In this document: one piece after another, positions 1 through 8,500 of the stretch
Layout of the letters: each line of letters begins with the position of its first letter
How positions within the stretch are numbered: the stretch's first letter is position 1
Assembly: GCA_020427005.1 (NCBI GenBank)
Contig: JAGQOY010000001.1
Coordinates: forward strand, 7,467 to 65,715
From: Planctomycetales bacterium
Lineage (GTDB): Bacteria > Planctomycetota > Planctomycetia > Pirellulales > Pirellulaceae
Reading direction: 5' to 3'
DNA: 58,249 nucleotides
Program-made: the position numbers and the translations under genes
The notes under the pieces: model-generated
Database searches by the model: none
What the model was told of the DNA's origin: nothing
What the model saw: only the letters and a program-made list of their open reading frames with translations

Positions 1-351
1 AATCCTGAACTCCGAGTCTCTGCGCCTCTGTGAGAGACATAAAATCTATCAGGTACCTTGATGGTCCGCGCCAAATGGTAGTCAGATTCCTAGATACTGT
101 TAGTTGCACTTCAGTAGCATCCGTCGCTGCCGTTGATCAAGAAGACGGCATCCTGACACAGGCTGAATACCTTTCCTCAAAACCTCAGACGCATCTATGA
201 GTTATCAAGTCCTGACACCTGTTTCTTTTTAGCCTCAGGATCAAGCCCTGTCGAGTTTTAGGGACTGGAGATTTCACGGCATTCGCATTCACTTTCCACT
301 AGTAAAACACCTACATCGTTGAGCAAACTTCCACGCATAAGTAAGATTTAT
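1..351. other. Left-edge intergenic stretch, no gene seen
   Basis: No convincing open frame or RNA gene is visible. Near the edge is a phrase of the type 'tctctgcgcctctgtgaga', which has the look of a dispersed intergenic repeat. The words 'cctgacaca' (about 153-161) and 'cctgacacc' (about 212-220) recur further in. These could be remnants of repeats or of a mobile-element flank, but the window alone cannot show it. Confidence 0.4.
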
Positions 352-1620
352 TCAGCGATTGGTTCGACTAGGGACAGACAGCTCTGTGCGACTGATTTCA
401 TGCCCTCGTTCGTCCTGGACCAACACGCGGTAGGAGCCGGGGCGCAGGATCAATGATGGTCGAGATGCGTCATCCACCATGACGAGCTGATCGGCGGGAA
501 CCGCGTCTTCAGATTCATCCGAGTGAAAGGCTTGAATGAGCACTCGACCGCTATTGGCCGTGATCTGTGTTGGCAGGGGCACTGAAACAAGATCATCAAT
601 TCGAAGCTTCCATGCCGGTCGCCCGAATTCGATTCGGGCCGCCGGATGATAAACCTGGAAATCCACGGTTCCCTTGAAGTGTCCACCGACAAACGACTTT
701 TCATTTGCATCCAGCAAGACCATCGGCTGATCGAACTGATTAGTCGCGTCATCACGATGTTGAATCTGTGTCGTCTGGTCAATCGTTAGAGGATCCGTAC
801 CGGAAGCGTCCTTCAATCGGGCAGCCAGCCAACGAATTTCTTTGCCACGAACCTTGCGAGGCGTCTCCATGACGTGATCGTGTCCGACATGCACCAACAG
901 TTTCGTGTTGGGATCTTTCGACAGAACCCTTTCGACCAGATTGGCGCACTGTGCTTCTTCTCGGCTATTGATGTCAGTGATTTGGTTGCCGGTGGAATTG
1001 TTGGAAAAGTCTTCATATACGACGGGAGAATATCCAAGCTTCAATACTCCACGTATCAGTTCTCCAAACATTGGCTCGACCGAGTAGAAGCCCGTTGACC
1101 TCAACGGATAACCACGTTCCTTTAAGAGTTGAGAATCCTCCGAGAGCGTTTCAAATGCATAGTATTGAAAGCCATTGCCTCGTAACTTCGTGGCCAGTTG
1201 CAGGATGAATTGCCTATGCTGAGGCGCGTCGTGTGATTCGTTCACAATGACGATTCGACGATCAAGTGCCTGTCCGACGATGGCATCCATTGCGGGGACG
1301 AAACGTGTGTTGCTCGGCGGCGAGAGCGAGTTGTTGCGAAACGTCCGCGAATGCAACTCGCTGGCTTTCTGTTCATCGCCGACAAACGAATACAGCGTTG
1401 CCAGGATTTGAGAATTGAGTTCCTCGTCATTCGACTGCGATTCGATCAGCTTGATTGCGGCCAGTGGTTTCCCTTCGCTGTTTAAGGCCAACGCATCTTG
1501 AATTACCTTTAAGGCATCACCTTGCCCGCAAGCATCGACTGCGTGCAACACAATTATGCACACCACCGGAAAGAAAAGCCGTATGCTCATGATGAATTGG
1601 AAACGTTGCACGTTTTGCAT
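352..1620 (-). CDS. Exported ChaN/EreA (TIKI)-like protein
   Basis: A protein of about 422 residues with a hydrophobic N-terminal segment ending near a Cys-Gly-Gln, so probably exported. The middle holds 'IVIVNESHDAPQHRQFI' and later 'LLVHVGHDHVME'. An E-S-H-D motif followed by a G-H-D-H motif is the pattern of the haem-binding ChaN / erythromycin-esterase / TIKI superfamily, where Glu and His residues line the active or haem site. The C-terminal third is beta-rich and unassigned. The start chosen is the ATG at 1620, which shares one base with the TGA of the upstream kinase gene (TGATG), so translation is probably coupled; a GTG lies one codon earlier. The superfamily call is by motif only; substrate and enzymatic activity are unknown. 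Confidence 0.6.
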   Translation of the reverse strand: MQNVQRFQFIMSIRLFFPVVCIIVLHAVDACGQGDALKVIQDALALNSEGKPLAAIKLIESQSNDEELNSQILATLYSFVGDEQKASELHSRTFRNNSLSPPSNTRFVPAMDAIVGQALDRRIVIVNESHDAPQHRQFILQLATKLRGNGFQYYAFETLSEDSQLLKERGYPLRSTGFYSVEPMFGELIRGVLKLGYSPVVYEDFSNNSTGNQITDINSREEAQCANLVERVLSKDPNTKLLVHVGHDHVMETPRKVRGKEIRWLAARLKDASGTDPLTIDQTTQIQHRDDATNQFDQPMVLLDANEKSFVGGHFKGTVDFQVYHPAARIEFGRPAWKLRIDDLVSVPLPTQITANSGRVLIQAFHSDESEDAVPADQLVMVDDASRPSLILRPGSYRVLVQDERGHEISRTELSVPSRTNR

Positions 1621-3938
1621 CACTCCACGCGATTGAAGACCCGCAATTCGACGTCTGGGATGCTTGGTTGATTCAGTAAAAGACCAGACACCGTCCGCAG
1701 TTTTTTTTCACCAAGGCGATAGACGAACGCGCCTCCAGTATTCGAAGAACTGTCCAGGTAGATCGTGATCACCTTTACGCCGCCGCTGCGTGAGAGTTCG
1801 AACCTGCCTGAGCGACCGCGGATGACTTGGTCCTTGTCGTCCAGCCATTCCGTCAGGCAGTTTGTTCCATCAAACGTGGAACGCATCCTTTCGACCAGCA
1901 TGCCGTTCTTCCAGAAATCGTTTCGCCAGCAACCTTGTAGCGTCTGCAAATCAGCAGCCAGTTCCGGATCGTCTTGAGGATCGCTCACGGCTGACGCGAC
2001 CGAACCCGTTTCGCAGAGCGCCCGCACTTGCTGGAGAAGTTTCATCTCGATCTGCCCGCTGCTCATCAAGCTATCGATCGCCGCCTGCAGCCGTTTCATG
2101 TCGATTTGAGAGAGCGGCAGAGGGCGTTCACTTTGCTTGGTGATGTAACGATTCAATTGTTCGACGGCTTGATCCGTTCGATCCGCGCGGACCAGAATCT
2201 CGGCGTACTGAGGCAGCAGAGGCACCGTCTGGTCCTCGCCGGAATTGGCTGCGACCGCCTGGAGTAGATCGGCGTAGCAATCCGCAGAAAGCTTCGCATC
2301 GCGGTGATTGGCTTCGTTGATCTGAATACGAAGATTGCACAGCGCGAAGAACGCCGGGTTGGAGTAACCGAGTTCTTGACGTGCCCGGTCATATATCTTT
2401 CCAATCGATTCTTCCGCTTGATCCGCTTGGTGATTCATAGCCAGCCAAGAAGCCATCCAGACGGTGAACTGAGTTTCGCTGAGCAAAGCTTCGGACTCGT
2501 TTCCCGCGCCTCGAATCTCGGCGATCTCTTGCCGCCAGCCATTGGCCAGATTCATCGCGTCTGCTTCGGAAAGTAACACGGAAGCACCCGCCGCAGTCGC
2601 CGCACGCACCGCCTGTCGCTCGCGAGCTTCCGCACGAGCTTTCTGATCGAGCGCCACTTTGGCTGTATAACCTGTAGCAGCTAACCCGATCAGCAATGTG
2701 ACCAGCACTGCGACGCCAGCGGTAAACAATCCACGATGGCGGCGGACAAACTTGCGGAGCTGATAGATACGGCTCGGTGGCGTGGCTTCTACTGGCTGAT
2801 CGAGGAGATAGCGATCGATGTCAGCGGCCAATTCGTTCACCGTGGGATAACGTCGCGAGCGATCTTTCTCGATCGCCTTAAGGATGATCCAGTCGAGATC
2901 ACCGCGCAACAACTGGCTGAGATGCGATGCATCGCTGGTACGTTGACGGGCTCGGGGCAAAATGTCTGGGCGCAGTGACGATACGAGAACAGACGGTCGC
3001 GACGGTTCCTCCTCAAGGATCATTTTCTGCACTTCGGCCCAGGCCGCCGACGACAGCCGCTTAGGATCGAGCGGCGTGCGTCCGGTGAGGATTTCGTACA
3101 AAAGCACTCCCAGCGAATAGACATCCGTTCGCGTATCGACATCGACGCCCGACTGCTCGGCCTGCTCGGGACTCATGTACAGCGGAGTGCCGAGCAATTG
3201 CCGAAACTCCGTGAATAAGGTCTTGTCAGTCAGCGGACCGGTCGTGGCTTTCGCGATGCCGAAGTCAATCACTTTCACCAGCGGCTTGTCGTCGCTGACA
3301 GTGACTAGCACGTTGCTCGGTTTGATATCGCGATGAATGATCCCTTTCTGATGGGCGTGAGCGACCGCGAAGCAAACATCCTGAAACAGCGACAGCCGCT
3401 CGCTGACCGACAAGTCGCGTTGGTTGCAGAATGTCGTGATCGCCTCACCGCGAACCAGTTCCATCACGAAAAACGGACGCCCCGAAGTCGTGCTGCCCGC
3501 ATCGATTACTCGAGCAATGTTCGGATGGTCCATTAGCGCAAGTGCCTGTCGTTCGGACTCAAAGCGGGCAATCACCTGTTTCGTATCCATGCCCGGCTTA
3601 AGGATTTTGAGTGCCACGCGCCGACGAATCGGAGCGTCCTGCTGAGCCATGAAGACCGTGCCGAAACCTCCTTCGCCGATCTGTTCCAGCAGTTTGTAGG
3701 GACCGATCACCGTCCCGGGCCGTTCGATTCCGGACGGCGCATTCAACGTTTCCGCGATGTCTGGATGATCGAGAGTTGGCTGTTTAAGGAAGTCACCGGC
3801 ACCATCGTGCGCTTTCAGCAGGCTATCAACCTCGTCTCTTAGGCCAGTGTTGTCCCGGCAGAGCCGATCAAGCTCCGACCCACGCTTGTCGGTTGGGAGA
3901 TCACACACCTGCTCGAAGATTTCGTAGACGCTGGCCAT
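1620..3938 (-). CDS. Membrane-anchored Ser/Thr protein kinase (PknB type)
   Basis: Counting from the ATG at 3938 the protein has 772 residues. Kinase hallmarks are clear: Gly-rich loop 'GEGGFG' (residues 88-93), Lys111 in 'VALKIL', catalytic 'HRDIKPSN' (Asp204), 'DFG' (225-227) and 'GTPLYMSPEQ' at the activation segment. One transmembrane helix follows near residues 430-455, then an alpha-helical, TPR-like region. The end carries a beta-rich domain opening with 'LQTLQGCW', like the planctomycete TIGR03067 family. The start at 3938 is preferred over upstream in-frame codons because it overlaps the TAA of the preceding small gene (TAATG), and the upstream extension has no family-like sequence. 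The gene sits between an ECF sigma gene and a ChaN-like gene, the usual planctomycete sigma-kinase context. Its targets are unknown. Confidence 0.9.
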   Translation of the reverse strand: MASVYEIFEQVCDLPTDKRGSELDRLCRDNTGLRDEVDSLLKAHDGAGDFLKQPTLDHPDIAETLNAPSGIERPGTVIGPYKLLEQIGEGGFGTVFMAQQDAPIRRRVALKILKPGMDTKQVIARFESERQALALMDHPNIARVIDAGSTTSGRPFFVMELVRGEAITTFCNQRDLSVSERLSLFQDVCFAVAHAHQKGIIHRDIKPSNVLVTVSDDKPLVKVIDFGIAKATTGPLTDKTLFTEFRQLLGTPLYMSPEQAEQSGVDVDTRTDVYSLGVLLYEILTGRTPLDPKRLSSAAWAEVQKMILEEEPSRPSVLVSSLRPDILPRARQRTSDASHLSQLLRGDLDWIILKAIEKDRSRRYPTVNELAADIDRYLLDQPVEATPPSRIYQLRKFVRRHRGLFTAGVAVLVTLLIGLAATGYTAKVALDQKARAEARERQAVRAATAAGASVLLSEADAMNLANGWRQEIAEIRGAGNESEALLSETQFTVWMASWLAMNHQADQAEESIGKIYDRARQELGYSNPAFFALCNLRIQINEANHRDAKLSADCYADLLQAVAANSGEDQTVPLLPQYAEILVRADRTDQAVEQLNRYITKQSERPLPLSQIDMKRLQAAIDSLMSSGQIEMKLLQQVRALCETGSVASAVSDPQDDPELAADLQTLQGCWRNDFWKNGMLVERMRSTFDGTNCLTEWLDDKDQVIRGRSGRFELSRSGGVKVITIYLDSSSNTGGAFVYRLGEKKLRTVSGLLLNQPSIPDVELRVFNRVE

Positions 3939-4168
3939 TACATATCGTTGCTTTTGTCGGGAATTGATGCATTGCGCAGAGCGGCAGAGAAGTTGTGTGC
4001 CGCCCCGAATGCCAGCATGATCTGAAAGATCGGGATCAACAAGTCGAAGATGCGTGGCGGTTCTCCCGTGCTGGTCGGTACCGCTCTCATGGCAATCGGC
4101 AGGGCGATCGCGACGACCCAATAGACGACGTTTGTACGCATGGCATTATTAAATCGAACATCCGACAT
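3938..4168 (-). CDS. Small two-helix membrane protein
   Basis: A 76-residue protein with two hydrophobic segments ('NVVYWVVAIALPIAM' and 'LLIPIFQIMLAFGAAHNF'). It starts at the ATG at 4168, preceded by a GAGGTG-like ribosome-binding site. Its TAA overlaps the kinase ATG by one base, which supports it being a real translated gene in this operon. No family is recognised. Position suggests a membrane partner of the kinase or sigma factor, but that is inference. Confidence 0.6.
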   Translation of the reverse strand: MSDVRFNNAMRTNVVYWVVAIALPIAMRAVPTSTGEPPRIFDLLIPIFQIMLAFGAAHNFSAALRNASIPDKSNDM

Positions 4169-4199
4169 GTACACCTCAATTCGCACCTTAGTTGTTGCG

Positions 4200-4265
4200 G
4201 TAGTGGACGAGGCCACGAGTCCATTGTTTCGGCTAACAACAAGGACTCGTGGCCTCGTCCGCTAC
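4200..4265. repeat. Long perfect inverted repeat (REP-like hairpin)
   Basis: The arms at 4205-4222 and 4243-4260 are perfectly complementary over 18 bases (GGACGAGGCCACGAGTCC and its complement). Pairing extends outward by about five more pairs with one wobble, and inward by five pairs past a single bulged A, leaving a loop of about nine bases. It lies between the ECF sigma gene and the small membrane protein gene. No long U-run follows, so it is more like a dispersed REP/BIME element or an mRNA-stabilising hairpin than a simple terminator. Confidence 0.85.
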
Positions 4266-4296
4266 GAAAGACATCATTTGCCACTCGCTTAAGCAT

Positions 4297-4887
4297 TCAT
4301 TGACCATGCTCGCCCGATCTCGATCCGTCTCCCGTCAATTCACGGAACAACCAAGCCCGAGCGAACTGCCAACGCCGATCGACGGTTCGAGGCGACAAGT
4401 TCATCGCTTCCGCCGTCTGATCGACGCTCAGTCCGGCATAAAATCTGAGTCGGACAATCTGTCCGATTTCAGGCTCCTGCTGCTCTAAGCGACAAATCGC
4501 TTCATCGAGCGCCAAGATTTCTGCGGAATCTTCCAGATTGGCAACTTCTAAGAGATCCAAGGGCTGGCGTTGGCGTTTTCCGCCCCGCTTTTCCCGCAAT
4601 TTTCCGCGCGCGTGATCCAAGAGAATCTGCCGCATCGCCTCCGCGGCAGCTGCATAGAAGTGAGCTTCGCCCGCCCAGGGTTTGTTTCGATCACCCACGA
4701 GTTTCAAAAAGGCTTCATGCACCAGAGCAGTTGGCTGCAGCGTGTGATCAGGGCGTTCCAAGTTCATCCGGTGAGCCGCAATTGCTCGCAACTGATTGTA
4801 GACCAGCGGCAACAACTCAGCCGAGGCATTTTGATCGCCCTGCGCCGCGTTTTCAAAGAGTTTGGTGATTGGCGATTGTGTATCCAT
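4297..4887 (-). CDS. ECF RNA polymerase sigma factor (planctomycete SigX6-like)
   Basis: A 196-residue protein starting at the ATG at 4887 ('MDTQSPITKL'); a GTG lies three codons upstream. Region 2 is recognisable in 'LVYNQLRAIAAHRM' and 'ALVHEAFLKLV', followed by 'AMRQILLDHARGK'. Region 4 is the helix-turn-helix 'GLSVDQTAEAMNLSPRTVDR'. This is the layout of planctomycete ECF factors of the TIGR02999 (Sig-70_X6) kind, which habitually sit next to Ser/Thr kinases. It heads the minus-strand run small membrane protein - kinase - ChaN-like protein. Regulation by the adjacent kinase is plausible from family context but not shown by sequence. Confidence 0.9.
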   Translation of the reverse strand: MDTQSPITKLFENAAQGDQNASAELLPLVYNQLRAIAAHRMNLERPDHTLQPTALVHEAFLKLVGDRNKPWAGEAHFYAAAAEAMRQILLDHARGKLREKRGGKRQRQPLDLLEVANLEDSAEILALDEAICRLEQQEPEIGQIVRLRFYAGLSVDQTAEAMNLSPRTVDRRWQFARAWLFRELTGDGSRSGEHGQ

Positions 4888-5522
4888 CAGGAACACTATT
4901 TTTTAGAATGTTCTTAGAAAGCCTCCGTTGAGAATTACGTCGCAGCGCGCAAGTAGTCTGCCGCATCGGCTTCGTCGCCTCCATTCGCATCAAGATAGTT
5001 GGAGGTCGCGAACCCAACAAGGGCTTTTGCCATCACCCTCGTCAGCGTAAGCGTCAACAGCAAAGGATAATGGGAAAAGGAAGGGGAGAAATCTCATCGT
5101 TTCACACAATGACTGGAGCATGACCAAGTAGTTGGCATTCGAATTCCGGCTGCGTTTAGCTAGTCTAATTGAATCGCCTAGCCATTTTTCAAAACTTAAC
5201 TCCCCGCTGGGGCCGCTGGGGAGGTGGCGAGTGAAACGAGCTTGTGGGGCGTTGGCGAGATCGACGATTTGACGACATGCAGAAGTAGCGCTGGCATCGA
5301 GTGTCTGCTGGTTGAAGCAACGCTCGTTGGAATGCAAATACTAGTTTCTTACCGGGGTCAGAAAGAAGAAGAACCCTACCCGCTCGCGTTGCTCGCGACC
5401 TTCCCAACTTGGGAAGGTAAGTTCCTAGAAATGGATTGATCGGTTAGTTCTCGCACTATCGCCGACAGACGGCAGCGTGCTAGTTTACAATCTGCTTACC
5501 AAGTCAAGTTTGATAGTTCACA
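4888..5522. other. Intergenic region with a palindrome, no credible gene
   Basis: About 630 bases without a supported gene. Short frames on both strands lack family motifs and good starts. The region carries low-complexity GC-rich phrases around 5205-5260 and a perfect palindrome at 5398-5418, listed separately. It looks like accumulated intergenic repeat sequence. Confidence 0.4.
5398..5418. repeat. 21-bp palindrome
   Basis: ACCTTCCCA is followed by a 3-base centre and TGGGAAGGT, a perfect 9-bp stem; A-T pairing can even close across the centre. It stands alone in the gap between the ECF sigma gene and the sulfatase gene. There is no U-tract on either strand, so it is not a classical terminator. 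Confidence 0.6.
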
Positions 5523-8500
5523 TTACTTGTATTCGAGCTGTGCGGTCGCAGTAGTTGAGGAATGGGAAACAACACGCAGCCAATTGGCAGAAAAGCCGCT
5601 GGGAAATACGTGCTGGTGAATCTGGTTCGGTGGGACTTCGATGTCCAAGTATTCGACCCAAAAGCCATTGCCGGTGATATCCACTTGTACAGTAAATCGA
5701 ATGATCTCCTGGGATCGATGAGAGATCCGGAGTGTCTTCTGATCGTAGCCCGTCATTAAATAGGGGTCGGAAGCATCCTCAGCTTGCACGGAGGTCTCGT
5801 ACCAGGGGCCGCCAATGCCCATCGGCTTGCCGAGTCGCCATAAGTCATCGATGCCTCCAAACCATAACCCGACCCGTTGTGCAGGATCAACAAATACATG
5901 TTCGTCTGCCAGAGCGTCCGAGCGTAATCCAGCAAGGACCAACAACCCATTCCAAGAACAGTAGTCCGTGATTTGTTTGCTGTGGCTAGCCACTGGCCGC
6001 ATCAAGTTCCACGCTGGAGGAGCTCCGTTGGTGACTAGGGGTACTTCATAAAACGTACCATGAATGTTTGCCAAATGCCGTTCCGACTCTACCTCGCGCG
6101 ACATTCTCGGCCACCCGACTGCAAAAGGTTGGTCAAATCGGCTCGGTCCCTTGGGCAGTCGCAAAACTCGACCATGATGCACTAGCACGACGGATGCCTG
6201 ATCCACTGAGAATTCAGGTTGCACCTGAAGTATTTCAAGCAAACTGGCATCGCTGGGCTGACTTTGAAAATTGAATTCATCCTTTGTAAATTCGTAGTAC
6301 CGCTGTGAATCGAATATCAAACGCAAATTGCGATTGTGCTGTGCAGCATATACTAATCCACCATAGGCAGCTGGATCATGAACGTCGGCCAATCCTTGAA
6401 ATAAGGTTCGGTTATCGAAGTTGTTGCCGTCGTGATACCGATTTGAGGTTTGATGTAAAAACGCGGTGGCAATACAGTCGTGATCTGCTCGTAGGCGAAG
6501 CCACACGCCATCGAAGCTGTCGTCCATTACAATGCACTGATAACCATATTGCGGAATTGTGATGGATCGGTAGTCTTCCCATTCTCCATTGCCCAGTTTG
6601 TCCACTTGCAGCGTAAAGACGACCGAGTCTCCTACCAGTGATGTGTTTTGATTCGTTGTGGCAGGATAATTCACCCGCGATCCTGATTGCGGGGCAATTA
6701 CGAGTGAAGCAGGCGATTGCCCCAACACAAAGGCAGTATGTGGCATCCCGTACGCGTCTTCGGCATGCTGACGATCGTTGCCTGGAATGCTAATTGCCCC
6801 AGCAGCATAGCTTCGACGATATACGCGATCGTGCAGCCCACGCCCCCATGTTAATCGATGCTCTGTCAACTGCCATTCGGGCGGTAACTGCGGGGCTCCA
6901 CGTTCATCCACGGCCAAGTACACGGTTACAGGTTGGTTCACCTCAAAGTCGTAACCGGGCGACGGCTGATGCCAGTCGCCACGTGGGATTGTCACTCGCG
7001 GTAAGACAGCAAGCATTTCTGGTATATCGCTAATTTCTTGTTGATCGCTGGCGCGGAGCAACGTTTCTGTTTGTTGGGTTCTTTTTCCCGTAGCCAGATG
7101 CAATACTCGGCGATCAAAGCCTGCGACCAGGAAGGGATCCGATGGAATATTGGCTTGTATTTGGTCTTCAAGCCATGGACCTCCGTAGGCGCTGGCAGGT
7201 CCCCAGTTTCCTAAATCATCATACGATCCAAACCATAGATTGCTTTGCGGTTGCCCCGCCAAAGGATTACCTTGAATGCTGGTTTCATCAGTAGCCAATA
7301 CCAATTGTCCGTTCCAACCGCAAAAGTCGGGCACATAGCGTAGATGGCTGCCAATTGGACGTAGTCCGGAAGAGTTTGCAGAGGAGAATGTTGGAGGGAA
7401 ATCAAAGAACATACCGTGCATGTCCATCATCCATCGGCCATCGGTAATCTCACGGATGCGTGGCCATTCGGTATACCAACCATGGCTCGCATCATTGCAA
7501 TAGGCAGCCTTGGGAAGTAGATAAGTATGCCATGTTCCTTTTTCAAGTAATTTCAATCGCAAGCTTCTCTTATCCCAGCCTACCGCCCAAACGGGATCCT
7601 GGCCATCGGAACCTCCAGAGATGCCATTAGGGCCAGTGACTTCTGTAAATTGCCTGCGTTCGACAATCCTCCACGTTAGCCCGTCCCATTCGGCTAGGAC
7701 TCCTCGTTCCTCTTCGTTTTGGGATACTCCACCGACTAAAAGATCTTGGTAATCGCCGACATGCAATTCACCATTATTGGAAACGATGAGTCGACCTTGT
7801 GATGTGTAGCCTCCCTTGCTGTGCCAACCTGGTACCGGTTTTTTGAAAAGTTCTCGGACGGCAAGCGTATGTACGTTTGCCTCCCAAATCGACCCCTCCA
7901 TATCAACGTAGTAGACGTAATTGGAAGGGTCGCTGAGGTGTCTGGCTATGGCAGTGATACGAATCGGCATCTCAGAAGGTGTTATGGCGCGCACCGTTCC
8001 CTGAGCATCGATCGCATAGTGACCAATCAAAAGCTGGTTGCTTTCCCCGTGAATCATGCGCCCAGCGGGAGTTCCACCGACGCTTTCCGGATGAATAGTA
8101 AGTGGCGAATGTAAGTCTGGGGAAATGGAATACAGTTTATGTTCACTGCCTTTGGGCATATGAGGCGCGTAATTCACCATCCATAATTTACCTGCCCAAG
8201 GCACAAGGGCTCCGATGCCGCACTCATTATGCCCAGGCTTATCGTGCGCACCTCCTTGGCTATAAACTCCATAGGTGGTCAGGTGCGGATAGATGCCGCT
8301 AATTTGCAAATCTGTTCGAGGACTGTTGGGTGCAGAGTTTTGCTCCAATGCATTGCCCGCGTAATTGACTTGCCTCAATTCTTCTTGATGCTGGCGCAAG
8401 CTGGACATCATTTGCTCCAAGCGTCGCGAATTTCCTGGGAGTTCGGCAACATTCATGCTCTCATTTGGATCCACATCTAATTGATAAAGCTCTCGAAAAC

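Noticed and set aside
4990..5337. 115-residue minus-strand frame with 'LPSGPSGELSF'
   Set aside because: No family features or good start; the sequence looks like intergenic repeat-derived material.
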